Shown here: one piece after another, positions 1-8,635 of the stretch
How the letters are laid out: the number at the start of each line of letters is the position of its first letter
Position numbering within the stretch: the first letter of the stretch is position 1
From: Mycobacterium sp. URHD0025
GTDB taxonomy: Bacteria > Actinomycetota > Actinomycetes > Mycobacteriales > Mycobacteriaceae
Reading direction: 5' to 3'
Assembly (NCBI RefSeq): GCF_000426065.1
Contig: NZ_AUEQ01000001.1
Coordinates: forward strand, 744,001 to 808,000
DNA length: 64,000 bases
Notes under the pieces: generated by a model
The model's input: the letters and a program-made list of their open reading frames with translations, nothing else
Database searches by the model: none
What the model was told of the DNA's origin: nothing
Made by a program: the position numbers and the translations under genes

Positions 1-216
1 GCGCCGGGTGCGCGGCACAGCGAGCAGGGCACCGGTGGCCATCTCGCCCACCCCGGAGGCGTAGGTGTAGAACCGGGCGCTGCCGGGCAGTTCGGCCGGG
101 ATGATCGTGTCGAAGGGTTTGGGCGCGACGAAGTGCAGTGTGCCCATGCCCAGCAGCAGGGCTGCCATGCGTTGGGCTGGGGCGGAGGAGATCCGCTGAG
201 GCTCGGGTGCGGTCAT
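1..216 (-). CDS. DoxX-like small membrane protein (partial, N-terminal part)
   Basis: The reading frame starts at an ATG (216-214) and runs off the left edge, so only about 72 N-terminal residues are visible. After a short polar leader there is a hydrophobic stretch (MAALLLGMGTLHFVAPKPF) and then a second membrane-like segment around YASGVGEMATGALLA. This pattern, with LHF followed by a Pro-rich loop and then SGVGE, is typical of the DoxX-like family of four-helix membrane proteins found in mycobacteria. It is divergent from the potassium channel gene. Function in this branch is not established. The assignment rests on the N-terminus only. Confidence 0.6.
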   Translation of the reverse strand, partial: MTAPEPQRISSAPAQRMAALLLGMGTLHFVAPKPFDTIIPAELPGSARFYTYASGVGEMATGALLAVPRTRR

Positions 217-291
217 GGTTACATTGTGGCGTGCGTCTGATCAGATTGATCCCGGCGCGTCCCGGGGCGCTTCGCTCGATGACGGGGTCGC

Positions 292-1371
292 GTGGCTAAA
301 GGCAGGCTGCGGCGCCGACTCGCCGCGATCGACTCGAACCTGACCTCGCGCCCGGACGCCGCGCTCGTCGACGTTCTGCGTATCCCCGAGCCGTTCGTCA
401 GCCCCGGGCAACGCATCTTCCGACGGGTCATCTACGCGATGCTGGCACTGTTCGCCGCGGTGTTCATCGTCTACTTCGATCGCGATGGGTACCGGGATGT
501 GCAGGACAGCCCGCTGTCGTTCTTGGACTGCCTGTACTACGCGACGGTCTCGCTGTCGACGACGGGCTACGGCGACATCACGCCCTATACGCCGTCGGCA
601 CGTCTGGTCAACGTTCTGGTCATCACGCCACTGCGGGTGGCCTTCCTGATCGTTCTCATCGGTACCACCGTGGAAACCCTGACCACCCAATCGCGGCAGG
701 CGCTGAAGATTCAGCGATGGAGGAACAAAGTGCGCAACCACACCGTCGTCGTCGGATACGGCACCAAGGGCCGAACGGCGGTTGCCGCGATGGTCGGCGA
801 CGAGGTCTCTCCCGCCGACATCGTGGTCGTCGACGAGAGCGCGGCCGCGTTGGAACGCGCCAAGGGCGCGGGGCTGGTGACCGTGCACGGCGACGCCACC
901 AATTCCGGTGTGCTGCGGCTGGCCGGGGCCCAGCACGCCAAGTCGATCATCGTCGCGGCGGACAACGACGCCAGCGCGGTGCTGGTGACGTTGACGGCCC
1001 GCGAACTGGCACCCAAGGCCAAGATCATCGCGGCCGTACGCGAATCCGACAACCTGCATCTGCTCAAACAGTCCGGCGCGGACTCCACGGTGGTGTCCTC
1101 CGAGACTGCCGGACGGTTGCTCGGGATCGCGACGCAGACGCCGAGCGTGGTGGAGATGATGGAGGATCTGCTGACCCCCGACGCGGGCTTCGCCATCGCC
1201 GAACGCGAGGTGACTCCCAAGGAGGAGGGCGGCTCGCCGCGGCATCTGCACGACATCGTGCTGGGTGTGGTGCGGGATGGCCGGTTGGTGCGTGTCGACG
1301 CGCCGGAAGTGGATGCGCTTGAGGCCGGTGACAGGCTGCTCTACATCCGCAGCGCGGATGCCGAGCGATGA
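292..1371 (+). CDS. Potassium channel with TrkA-N/RCK domain
   Basis: A 359-residue two-transmembrane K+ channel. The first membrane helix lies around residues 45-62, followed by a pore loop carrying the K+ selectivity filter TTGYGD (about residues 88-93) and a second helix ending near residue 130. The rest is a cytoplasmic RCK/TrkA-N nucleotide-binding domain with the Rossmann signature GYGTKG (about residue 154), and a TrkA-C-like tail. It should conduct K+ across the inner membrane under ligand control. GTG is the start used; no later in-frame start retains the N-terminus. The stop overlaps nudC by 4 nt (ATGA), so the two are translationally coupled. It occupies the position of Rv3200c in M. 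tuberculosis. Confidence 0.9.
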   Translation: MAKGRLRRRLAAIDSNLTSRPDAALVDVLRIPEPFVSPGQRIFRRVIYAMLALFAAVFIVYFDRDGYRDVQDSPLSFLDCLYYATVSLSTTGYGDITPYTPSARLVNVLVITPLRVAFLIVLIGTTVETLTTQSRQALKIQRWRNKVRNHTVVVGYGTKGRTAVAAMVGDEVSPADIVVVDESAAALERAKGAGLVTVHGDATNSGVLRLAGAQHAKSIIVAADNDASAVLVTLTARELAPKAKIIAAVRESDNLHLLKQSGADSTVVSSETAGRLLGIATQTPSVVEMMEDLLTPDAGFAIAEREVTPKEEGGSPRHLHDIVLGVVRDGRLVRVDAPEVDALEAGDRLLYIRSADAER

Positions 1372-2315
1372 CGCCCACCAGAACGTTCGGCCTGCGCAAT
1401 GTTCCGTTGCTCTCGCGCGTCGGCGCAGATCGGGCCGACGCGCTGCGCACCGACATCGACGCCGCGATCGGCGGCTGGCAGGACGCGCTGCTGCTGCGGG
1501 TCGACCGACGCAACCAGGTGCTGATCTCCAACGGCCAGGTGGTGCTCGGCAAGGCGTCGAGCCTGGGCACCGACAAGCCGCCGGAGCATGCGGTGTTCCT
1601 GGGCCGGTTGGGTGACGGCCGGCATGTCTGGGGTATCCGCAGCGCGCTGGAGGGGCCCGAGGACCCCGGTGTACCCGTCGAGGTCCTCGACCTGCGCCGG
1701 GCCGGCGAAGTGTTCGATGACACCAGTGCCCAGTTGGTGGCGACTGCGACCGCATTGCTGAACTGGCATGACAGGGCCCGGTTCAGTGCGGTGGACGGTG
1801 CGGCGACGAAGCCGGCGAAGGGCGGCTGGTCACGGGTGGACCCGGTGAGCGGCCACGAAGAGTTCCCGCGTATCGATCCTGCGGTCATCTGTCTGGTCCA
1901 CGACGGCCATGACCGTGCGGTCCTGGCCCGGCAGACCGCGTGGCCGGAGCGGTTGTTCTCAATCCTGGCCGGTTTCGTCGAGGCCGGTGAATCCTTCGAG
2001 GCGTGTGTGGTGCGTGAGATCGCCGAAGAGGTCGGCCTCACGGTCACCGACGTGCAGTACCTCGGCAGTCAGCCGTGGCCGTTCCCGAGGTCGCTGATGG
2101 TGGGCTTCCATGCCATCGGCGACCCGGAGCAGCCGTTCTCGTTCAACGACGGCGAGATCGTCGAGGCCGACTGGTTCACCCGTGCCGAGATCCGCGAGGC
2201 GCTGGATCAGGGTGACTGGAACTCGGCCGAAGGCGAGTCACGTTCGAGGCTGCTGCTGCCCGGATCCATCTCGATTGCGCGCGAGATCATCGAGTCCTGG
2301 GCCGCCCTGGACTGA
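1368..2315 (+). CDS. nudC: NADH pyrophosphatase NudC (Nudix hydrolase)
   Basis: 315 residues. The C-terminal half holds a complete Nudix box, GFVEAGESFE followed by REIAEEVG, which binds Mg2+ and the diphosphate. Downstream is the NudC-specific SQPWPFPRS motif that separates NADH/NAD pyrophosphatases from other Nudix enzymes. The enzyme cleaves NAD(H) and related dinucleotides, including NAD caps on RNA in some bacteria. The zinc-ribbon that precedes the Nudix domain in E. coli NudC lacks its CxxC pairs here (region around residues 135-155), which I believe is common in mycobacteria. The start overlaps the channel gene by 4 nt. It ends 7 nt before the convergent mrx1 gene. Confidence 0.93.
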   Translation: MTPTRTFGLRNVPLLSRVGADRADALRTDIDAAIGGWQDALLLRVDRRNQVLISNGQVVLGKASSLGTDKPPEHAVFLGRLGDGRHVWGIRSALEGPEDPGVPVEVLDLRRAGEVFDDTSAQLVATATALLNWHDRARFSAVDGAATKPAKGGWSRVDPVSGHEEFPRIDPAVICLVHDGHDRAVLARQTAWPERLFSILAGFVEAGESFEACVVREIAEEVGLTVTDVQYLGSQPWPFPRSLMVGFHAIGDPEQPFSFNDGEIVEADWFTRAEIREALDQGDWNSAEGESRSRLLLPGSISIAREIIESWAALD

Positions 2316-2322
2316 CTGACGG

Positions 2323-2568
2323 TCAGGCCAGCTTGGCCTTGACCTGCTTGATGGTGGGGTTGGTCAGCGTCGACCCGTCGGCGAACTTCACGGTCGGTAC
2401 GACGTGGTTGCCCCCGTTCACCGAACCGACGAACTCGGCTGCTGCCGGATCCTGCTCGATGTCGACCTCGGCCCACGCGATGCCCTCTGACTTCAGTGCC
2501 ATCTTGAGTCGCGAGCAGTAGCCGCACCAGGTGGTGGTGTACATGGTCAAAGCCGGTGTAGCAGTCAT
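2323..2568 (-). CDS. mrx1: Mycoredoxin 1 (glutaredoxin-like)
   Basis: 81 residues starting MTATPALTMYTTTWCGYC. The WCGYC active site near residue 14 and the VVPTV cis-Pro segment are those of a glutaredoxin-fold oxidoreductase; in actinobacteria this size and motif define mycoredoxin, which reduces mycothiol mixed disulfides in the cytoplasm. An ATG 11 codons upstream (2601) is in frame, but the additional residues (Arg-rich) do not belong to the fold, so 2568 is preferred. The gene is convergent with nudC with a 7-nt gap, matching the nudC/Rv3198A/uvrD2 order of M. tuberculosis except for the inserted genes that follow here. Confidence 0.9.
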   Translation of the reverse strand: MTATPALTMYTTTWCGYCSRLKMALKSEGIAWAEVDIEQDPAAAEFVGSVNGGNHVVPTVKFADGSTLTNPTIKQVKAKLA

Positions 2569-2669
2569 AGTGCACATAACGTAGCCGACCCGTCGTCTCA
2601 TGCCCCGCGGTGACGCAGGTCTCCGGTGCTCACCGGTAAGTTGCTAATCCGCAGTGGACGGAGCTGAAC

Positions 2670-3809
2670 ATGACCCGATTGGTGCCGCCGGTGGCCGGTG
2701 ACCCGCATGTGCTCGATGAGTTGCGGATGCAGGTGCGCCAGTTCGTCGCCGAGCAGCAGCGGACCGGCAGGATCGGCAGGTACGCCGACAGCTGGCTGAC
2801 CGGTTGGGACGAGGACTTCAGCCGGGCGTTGGCCGCCCGCGGCTGGTTGGGCATGACGGTGCCGGTCGAATACGGCGGGCAGGGACGCAGCCATCAGGAA
2901 CGGTTCGTGGTCACCGAGGAATTGCTGGCCGCCGGTGCCCCGGTCGGGGCGCACTGGATCGCTGACCGCCAGATCGTTCCCTCGTTGCTCAAGTACGGCA
3001 CCGAGGAACAACGACGAAAGTTCTTGCCCGCCATAGCCAAAGGCGAGTGCTACTTCGGAATCGGGATGAGCGAGCCGGATTCCGGGTCGGATCTGGCCAG
3101 CGTGCGCACCAAGGCTGTCCAGGTTGACGGCGGCTGGGCGATCACCGGTGCCAAGGTGTGGACGTCCGGGGCGCACTTGGCCCATGCCTTCATCTGCCTG
3201 GCCCGTAGTGCGCCGGTGGACCCCGCGCATCGCCACGACGGTCTGAGCCAGTTCATCGTCGATCTGCACGCCCCCGGCGTCGACATCCGGCCCATCATCT
3301 CGATGAACGGAAAACACCATTTCAACGAGGTGATCCTCGATGAGGTGTTCGTGCCCGATGCCATGGTGTTCGGCACCATCGGCCAGGGCTGGCAGCAGGT
3401 GACCTCGGAGCTGAGCTTCGAACGCAGTGGTCCCGAACGTTTCCTGTCGACGTTCCCGCTACTGGCGGACATGGCCGGTCACATGCGTGACGGATCTCTG
3501 CCCCGGCACACCGATCTGGGCCGCTACCTGGCCCGCATCGCCGGGCTGCACCAGATGTCCATGGCAGTGGCCGGCGCGCTGGAGCGCCACGAACCGGCCG
3601 ACACCGCGGCTGCCGTGGTCAAGGTGCTCGGAACATCCACCGAGGGCGATATCGCTGACTTCGCCGATGTTCTCGGTGAGACGGACGACGAGGGTTACCG
3701 GACCATGCTGGCCGATGCCGTGGTGCAACGCCCGGGGTTCACGCTGCGTGGCGGCACCAATGAGGTGTTGCGTGGGGTCATTGCGAGGGGACTGGGGTTG
3801 CGCCCATGA
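2670..3809 (+). CDS. Acyl-CoA dehydrogenase, catalytic-type subunit
   Basis: 379 residues with the full ACAD fold: N-terminal helical domain, the beta-domain FAD/substrate motif IGMSEPDSGSDLASV (about residue 130), ITGAKVWTSGA, and the C-terminal helical domain with SFERSG and RGGTNEVLRGVIARGLGL. It should oxidise an acyl-CoA to the enoyl-CoA, passing electrons to ETF. The next gene encodes a shorter ACAD and overlaps by 4 nt (ATGA). Such adjacent pairs in mycobacteria (for example FadE26/27, FadE28/29) form alpha2beta2 heterotetramers acting on sterol side chains or similar bulky acyl-CoAs, and that is the likely arrangement here. Substrate unknown. Confidence 0.88.
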   Translation: MTRLVPPVAGDPHVLDELRMQVRQFVAEQQRTGRIGRYADSWLTGWDEDFSRALAARGWLGMTVPVEYGGQGRSHQERFVVTEELLAAGAPVGAHWIADRQIVPSLLKYGTEEQRRKFLPAIAKGECYFGIGMSEPDSGSDLASVRTKAVQVDGGWAITGAKVWTSGAHLAHAFICLARSAPVDPAHRHDGLSQFIVDLHAPGVDIRPIISMNGKHHFNEVILDEVFVPDAMVFGTIGQGWQQVTSELSFERSGPERFLSTFPLLADMAGHMRDGSLPRHTDLGRYLARIAGLHQMSMAVAGALERHEPADTAAAVVKVLGTSTEGDIADFADVLGETDDEGYRTMLADAVVQRPGFTLRGGTNEVLRGVIARGLGLRP

Positions 3810-4822
3810 GTGCCGTCGATCCTGAACTGGTCGAGATGATGTCGGCGGTCTTCGCCGCGCACCGCGAGCGGCATCAACCCGGTGAGGGCGTCGCCGACTT
3901 ATGGGGCCGGCTCGATGAACTCGGTCTGGTCCGGCTCACCGGATCCGAGGAGTCCGGCGGCAGTGGTGCGGGCTGGGCCGAGGCCGTCGAGTTGCTGCGC
4001 GCCGCTGTCTGGAATGGAGTGAAAATCCCTCTGGCCGAGCATGATCTGCTGGCCTGCTGGCTGTTGGACACGGTTGGCCTGCCGGTGAACGATGCCCGGC
4101 GCACCGCCTGCCTGCTCGACGGAGACGGCGCCGCGCGCGATGTGCCATGGGCGGCCGACTCCGAGAGGGTGGTGCTGCTGTGGCGGGACGCCACCGGTTA
4201 TCAAGTGGCAGATGTGGAAGCCTCATCGTTGTCGATCACTGCGGGCCACAACAATGCGGGGGAACCCCGCGACGATGTCAGGGCGGACCTGGCGGCCTTG
4301 ACCGGAACGCCGGTGTCCGAGGAGGTGGTTGCACAGTTCACGCGGCAGGCTGCCCTGGTGCGTGCCGCTCAGGTGTGTGCCGCACTGGACCGGATCCTGG
4401 CGCTGTCGGTGACGCATACCCGCGAACGCACGCAGTTCGGCAGGCCGCTGGCCAAGTTTCAGGCTGTGCAGAATCTCGTGGCAGACATCGCCGCCGAGTC
4501 GGCGCTGGCCCGGGCTGCCACCGACGGTGCGCTCGCCGAGGCGCTGCGATCGGACTGGTCCTCGCCACACCTGGATTTCCTTGTCGCGGTGGCACGTTCA
4601 TGTGTCGGGCATGCTGCCTCCGTGGTGGTACGCAACGCTCATCAGGTGCACGGTGCGATCGGAACCACGATGGAACACCGACTGCACGAGTTCACCATGC
4701 CCGCGCTGTCCTGGCGTTCGGAGTACGGCTCGGTCGCGCACTGGGACGACAAGCTCACCGACTACGGCACCGCGGCGGGCGCGGGCGGGTTGTGGGCGTT
4801 GATCACTACCACCGACGGCTGA
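3806..4822 (+). CDS. Acyl-CoA dehydrogenase, partner subunit
   Basis: 338 residues, shorter than a standard 380-400 residue ACAD. The N-terminal and beta domains are reduced and lack the SEPDSGSD motif present in the upstream paralogue. The C-terminal helical domain is well kept: RTQFGRPLAKFQAVQ (FAD-contacting) and HQVHGAIGTTMEHRLHEF. This profile is that of the non-equivalent partner in heterotetrameric acyl-CoA dehydrogenases. ATGA overlap with the upstream gene supports stoichiometric co-translation. It ends 5 nt before the convergent Rrf2 regulator gene. Substrate not determinable from sequence. Confidence 0.85.
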   Translation: MSAVDPELVEMMSAVFAAHRERHQPGEGVADLWGRLDELGLVRLTGSEESGGSGAGWAEAVELLRAAVWNGVKIPLAEHDLLACWLLDTVGLPVNDARRTACLLDGDGAARDVPWAADSERVVLLWRDATGYQVADVEASSLSITAGHNNAGEPRDDVRADLAALTGTPVSEEVVAQFTRQAALVRAAQVCAALDRILALSVTHTRERTQFGRPLAKFQAVQNLVADIAAESALARAATDGALAEALRSDWSSPHLDFLVAVARSCVGHAASVVVRNAHQVHGAIGTTMEHRLHEFTMPALSWRSEYGSVAHWDDKLTDYGTAAGAGGLWALITTTDG

Positions 4823-4827
4823 TTCGC

Positions 4828-5304
4828 CTAGGACCCGTGCCTACCCAACAATCCCCGGGTGCGTGCCGGCGCTGCGGCCGGAATGTCGGCGAGGATGTCG
4901 GCAAGCGTGACACCGTCGAGGCTGGCCCGCCAGGCCTGGTGTGCCTCAGCCATTTTGACGGCCAGGATGCACTCGTGGCGGCACCAACTGGCAGGCAGGG
5001 CGCCGCGGCCCTGCCTGCGGATCTCGCGGCATTCGTAGGGCGGGGACGCGCCGTCTACGGCCTCGACGATCTGTAGCAAAGTGATGTCTGCCGGAGCCCG
5101 GCCGAGCCGGAAGCCGCCGCGCGGACCGGTTGTCGCGGAAAGCACACCCGCACGCGTCAACGCCTGCAGTTGCTTGGCCAGATACGCGGCAGGCAGGTCG
5201 AAGTACTCCGCGAGATCGGTGGCCGAGGCCGTGGTTCCGGGCTCCAGCTGCGCCAGCGATGTCGCGCAATGCAGCGCCCACTCGGTGGCCACGGGAAGTT
5301 TCAC
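4828..5304 (-). CDS. Rrf2 family transcriptional regulator
   Basis: 158 residues beginning MKLPVATEWALHC. A winged helix-turn-helix occupies residues about 1-80 (ATDLAEYFDLPAAYLAKQL recognition region, then the wing TTGPRGGFRLGR). Downstream are cysteines in a C-x15-C-x3-C arrangement (CREIRR... WCRHEC), the position where Rrf2 proteins such as IscR/NsrR bind an Fe-S cluster, although the spacing differs from the classical pattern, so cluster binding is only possible. It is divergent from an NAD(P)-binding reductase gene with 74 nt between starts that contain an imperfect palindrome, so it probably controls that gene and itself. Confidence 0.85.
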   Translation of the reverse strand: MKLPVATEWALHCATSLAQLEPGTTASATDLAEYFDLPAAYLAKQLQALTRAGVLSATTGPRGGFRLGRAPADITLLQIVEAVDGASPPYECREIRRQGRGALPASWCRHECILAVKMAEAHQAWRASLDGVTLADILADIPAAAPARTRGLLGRHGS

Positions 5305-5328
5305 ACTCGTACTTTATTACAGATATTG

Positions 5329-5345
5329 CGGACCTATATAGTCCG
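5329..5345. promoter_or_regulatory. Putative operator in Rrf2/SDR divergent promoter
   Basis: CGGACCTATATAGTCCG: arms CGGAC and GTCCG around an AT-rich centre, the only strong dyad between the two divergent starts. It overlaps the AT-rich stretch most likely to hold the promoters. Binding by the adjacent Rrf2 protein is inferred from position only. Confidence 0.4.
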
Positions 5346-5378
5346 AGATAGCTTTCATCGAGCGGAACGGGAGTGATC

Positions 5379-6122
5379 ATGCGAATCGCAGTGGCAGGCG
5401 CGACGGGAAACATCGGGGCGCGCGTGGTCGCCGCCCTGCAGGGCGCAGGACACGAGGTGGTGGCGATCAGCCGCTCGGCCGGGGTCGACCTGACCACCGG
5501 GGAGGGCCTCGACGCGGCTCTGGCCGGGGTCCAGGCGGTCGTCGACGCGATGAGCGCCCCGCCCGCCGATCGGGATCGCACCGTGGACTACCTGGGCACT
5601 GCCACCGCCAACCTGCTCGCCGCCGAGCAGCGTGCCGGCGTGGCGCACCACGTGCTGCTGTCCATCGTGGGCATCCACGGCATCGACGGCAATCCGCACT
5701 ACGCCGGAAAACGCCGGCAGGAGGAGCTGATCGAGGCCGGGCTGGTGCCGTGGACGATTGTGCCGGCCACGCAGTTCCACGATTTCGCCGAGACGGTGGT
5801 GAGCTGGACCGAGCAGCACGGCCGTGCGGAGATCGCCCCACTTCTGGTTCAGCCCATCGATCCCGACGACATCGCCGCCGTGCTCGCCGAAATCGTCGTG
5901 GGTGACCCGCAGCGCCGCTACTCCGATGTGGCCGGCCCACAGACGCAAGATCTGGTGGACATGGCGCGGCGGACACTGGCGGTACGCGGCCGCGAGGTGA
6001 CCCTGGTGCCGACCTGGTCGTCCATCTTCGGGGTGGAGATGGCCGGGGATGCACTGCTGCCAGGCCCCGACGCGCGTATCGCGCCCACCACCTTCGACCA
6101 GTGGCTGAGCCGGCAGCGGTAG
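5379..6122 (+). CDS. NAD(P)-binding SDR/NmrA-like oxidoreductase
   Basis: 247 residues. The Rossmann motif GATGNIGARV lies at the N-terminus (about residues 7-16), typical of atypical short-chain reductases / NmrA-like NAD(P)H-binding proteins. The sequence continues with a variable substrate domain (VLLSIVGIHGIDG, then YAGKRRQEELIEAGLVPWTIVPATQF), where the conserved xxxxWTIxRpxxF pattern is characteristic of this family. The ATG at 5379 is preferred to the GTG at 5373 because GGGAG sits at a proper distance from it. The gene is divergent from the Rrf2 regulator. The substrate is unknown; quinone or redox-stress roles are common for Rrf2-linked members, but this is inference. Confidence 0.85.
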   Translation: MRIAVAGATGNIGARVVAALQGAGHEVVAISRSAGVDLTTGEGLDAALAGVQAVVDAMSAPPADRDRTVDYLGTATANLLAAEQRAGVAHHVLLSIVGIHGIDGNPHYAGKRRQEELIEAGLVPWTIVPATQFHDFAETVVSWTEQHGRAEIAPLLVQPIDPDDIAAVLAEIVVGDPQRRYSDVAGPQTQDLVDMARRTLAVRGREVTLVPTWSSIFGVEMAGDALLPGPDARIAPTTFDQWLSRQR

Positions 6123-6167
6123 TCCCCGGCCACGCCGGACCGAAGACTGTCACCGGTCTCTGACACC

Positions 6168-8291
6168 ATGGAGCGCATGCCGTTGGAGGCTCCCTCGCCC
6201 GCGCTGGGCGACCTGGACGATGAGCAGCGGGAGGCAGTGCTGGCCGCCCGCGGCCCGGTCTGCGTGCTGGCCGGCGCGGGCACGGGCAAGACGCGCACCA
6301 TCACCCGCCGGATCGCGCATCTGGTGGCGGGCGGTCACGTGGCACCCAGTCAGGTCCTGGCGGTGACGTTCACCGCGCGGGCCGCCGGCGAGATGCGGAG
6401 CCGGTTGCGGGTACTGGGGCAGGAATCGGGAGTCAACACCGCAGCGGTGCAGGCGGTGACGTTTCACGCCGCGGCGCGCAGGCAGCTGCAGTACTTCTGG
6501 CCGCGCCTGGTCGGCGATACCGGGTGGGAGCTGCTCGACAGCAAGTTCTCCGTTGTCGCGCAGGCCGCGAACCGCGCCGGGATGCAGACCAGCACCGACG
6601 ACGTGCGTGACCTTGCCGGTGAAATCGAGTGGGCCAAAGCATCTTTGATCACCCCCGAGGGTTACAGCACCGCAGTGGCCAAGGTCGGCCGCGACATCCC
6701 GTTCGATGCGGCCAAGGTCGCGGCCGTCTATTCGGGTTACGAGGCGCTCAAGGCTCGGCGGGACGGCTCGGCACTGCTGGATTTCGACGATCTGCTGTTG
6801 CACACCGCGGCGGCCATCGAGAACGATGCCGCTGTCGCGCAGGAGTTTCGCGATCGCTACCGCTGCTTCGTCGTCGACGAGTACCAGGACGTCACGCCCC
6901 TGCAGCAGCGGGTGCTCGATGCCTGGCTGGGGGAGCGCGACGATCTCACCGTGGTCGGTGATGCGAACCAGACGATCTATTCGTTCACCGGGGCCACCCC
7001 GCGATTCCTGTTGGACTTCTCGCGGCGCTTCCCGGATGCGGCGGTGGTGCGGCTGGAACGGGACTACCGTTCCACGCCGCAAGTGGTGTCCTTGGCCAAC
7101 CGGGTCATCGCGGCCGCACGCGGGCGCATGGCAGGCAGCAAGCTGCATCTGGTGGGGCAGCGTGACCCGGGTCCCGAGCCGACGTTCTCGGAGTATCCCG
7201 ACGAGGTGGCCGAGGCCAACGCCGTCGCCCGGTCCATCAAGAAGCTGATCGAAAACGGAACGGAGCCGGCCGAAATCGCGGTGCTCTACCGGATCAATGC
7301 GCAGTCCGAGGTGTATGAGGAGGCGCTCACCGAGGCGGGCGTCGCCTTTCAGGTCCGTGGCGGTGAGGGCTTCTTCAGCCGTCAGGAGATCCGCCAGGCA
7401 CTGGTGGCCATGCAGCGCTTTGCCGACCGTGACATCCCCGAAGACAATCTGCCCGCGATGGTGCGCGAATTGCTCGAGCCCCTGGGCCTGACCGCCGAAC
7501 CGCCGGCCGGCACCAAAGCGCGCGAACGCTGGGAAGCGTTGACGGCGTTGGCCGAATTGGTCGACGAGGAGGTGGCGCTGCGCCCGGAGTTGGACCTGCG
7601 GGCACTGGTCGCCGAGCTGCGTCAGCGGGCCGACGCGCGTCACCCACCGGTGGTGCAGGGCGTGACGCTGGCCTCGCTGCACGCCGCCAAAGGGCTGGAG
7701 TGGGACGCGGTGTTCCTGGTCGGCCTGGCCGACAACACGCTGCCGATCTCGCATGCGCTCGCGCACGGTCCCGACAGCGAGCCGGTGGAGGAGGAGCGTC
7801 GGTTGCTCTACGTCGGCGTCACCCGGGCCCGGGTGCATCTCGGGCTGAGTTGGGCGCTGGCCCGCACGCCCGGCGGGCGTCAGGGTCGTCGGCCGTCGCG
7901 GTTCCTCAACGGCATCGCGCCGCAATTGCAGAATTCGTCCGGCCCGGGACCGGACCGGACGCGTCGTCAACGTGGTCCGGCGCCGCGGTGCCGCGTATGC
8001 AATGCCGCATTGACGACGCCTCCGGCGATCATGTTGCGCCGCTGCGAAACCTGTCCGTCGGACCTGGATGAGGAGCTGCTCGGCGAGCTCAAGGAGTGGC
8101 GGCTGCGCGTCTCCAAGGAGATGAAAGTGCCCGCGTACGTGGTGTTCACCGACAACACCCTGATCGCCATCGCCGAGTCGCTTCCGTCCGACGAGGCCGC
8201 GCTGGTCGCGCTGCCCGGAATCGGTGCCCGCAAGCTGGAGCAGTACGGCCCTGACGTACTCGAGTTGGTGCGGAGCCGCCACAGTTCGTAA
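6168..8291 (+). CDS. uvrD2: ATP-dependent DNA helicase UvrD2
   Basis: 707-residue superfamily I 3'-5' helicase. Walker A GAGTGKT lies near residue 37, Walker B DEYQD near residue 235, followed by [15 protein letters not shown] (motif III), RDYRST (motif IV) and [13 protein letters not shown] (motif V), with VGVTRAR (motif VI). The C-terminus has a tetracysteine element (CRVC and CETC, about residues 609-629) and then an HRDC domain, an arrangement specific to actinobacterial UvrD2. It acts in DNA repair and is essential in M. tuberculosis by published work. It lies directly upstream of whiB7, as in other mycobacteria. A second ATG three codons later (6177) is a possible start. Confidence 0.95.
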   Translation: MERMPLEAPSPALGDLDDEQREAVLAARGPVCVLAGAGTGKTRTITRRIAHLVAGGHVAPSQVLAVTFTARAAGEMRSRLRVLGQESGVNTAAVQAVTFHAAARRQLQYFWPRLVGDTGWELLDSKFSVVAQAANRAGMQTSTDDVRDLAGEIEWAKASLITPEGYSTAVAKVGRDIPFDAAKVAAVYSGYEALKARRDGSALLDFDDLLLHTAAAIENDAAVAQEFRDRYRCFVVDEYQDVTPLQQRVLDAWLGERDDLTVVGDANQTIYSFTGATPRFLLDFSRRFPDAAVVRLERDYRSTPQVVSLANRVIAAARGRMAGSKLHLVGQRDPGPEPTFSEYPDEVAEANAVARSIKKLIENGTEPAEIAVLYRINAQSEVYEEALTEAGVAFQVRGGEGFFSRQEIRQALVAMQRFADRDIPEDNLPAMVRELLEPLGLTAEPPAGTKARERWEALTALAELVDEEVALRPELDLRALVAELRQRADARHPPVVQGVTLASLHAAKGLEWDAVFLVGLADNTLPISHALAHGPDSEPVEEERRLLYVGVTRARVHLGLSWALARTPGGRQGRRPSRFLNGIAPQLQNSSGPGPDRTRRQRGPAPRCRVCNAALTTPPAIMLRRCETCPSDLDEELLGELKEWRLRVSKEMKVPAYVVFTDNTLIAIAESLPSDEAALVALPGIGARKLEQYGPDVLELVRSRHSS

Positions 8292-8314
8292 AGATTGCGC
8301 CAAAACCGCAGGTA

Positions 8315-8353
8315 GAAAATAGGTTGTGCGATTTGGCTGTTAGGCTTTAGCCT
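8315..8353 (+). promoter_or_regulatory. whiB7 promoter with WhiB7-type AT-rich box
   Basis: An AT-rich block GAAAAT (8315-8320) is followed after 3 nt by a -35-like TTGTGC (8324-8329), an 18-nt spacer and a -10 hexamer TAGCCT (8348-8353), which fits TANNNT. An AT-rich stretch about 3 nt upstream of a SigA -35 is the published signature of WhiB7-activated promoters, so this should be the autoregulated whiB7 promoter. The transcript would begin around 8360 and carry a leader of about 410 nt before whiB7. Confidence 0.65.
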
Positions 8354-8396
8354 CGTAACACAGCTCTGGTGACGAGACGGAAGGAGGGTGCCCGCA

Positions 8397-8612
8397 ATGG
8401 ATAGCAACATCGATTTCAGTGGTGTAGCGGTCGCAGGCATGCCGTCGTCCGTGCTCGCCGTCGCCGTTTCCCCGGTTTCCCCGGGGGGACGTCGGCATGC
8501 CGCGCCCGCTGCCCCCGCCGCCGCATGGCTGGCCGCCGCTGCTATTGCACCGCAGCACAAGCGCCGTCCGGCCGCCGCGACTGGCGCGTCCGTGGATCGG
8601 AGCCCCTACTAG
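8397..8612 (+). CDS. whiB7 upstream ORF, Ala-rich leader peptide
   Basis: 71 codons preceded by a strong Shine-Dalgarno (AAGGAGG, 8381-8387). 20 of 71 residues are Ala, concentrated in residues 35-64 (for example HAAPAAPAAAWLAAAAIAP). It lies inside the whiB7 leader between the promoter and the attenuator hairpin. A published model has whiB7 controlled by attenuation through translation of a leader ORF, with alanine limitation as one inducing signal; the Ala density fits that. The last codons (8584-8595) can base-pair with the 5' arm of the downstream terminator, so the ribosome position on this ORF would decide which hairpin forms. The peptide itself probably has no function. Confidence 0.65.
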   Translation: MDSNIDFSGVAVAGMPSSVLAVAVSPVSPGGRRHAAPAAPAAAWLAAAAIAPQHKRRPAAATGASVDRSPY

Positions 8613-8635
8613 GTAGAGCTCCCATCACCGCCAAA

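Noticed and set aside
6150..8303. 717-codon open frame antisense to uvrD2
   Set aside because: High-GC shadow frame; composition is Arg/Gln/His-rich without motifs, and uvrD2 on the other strand has all helicase motifs.
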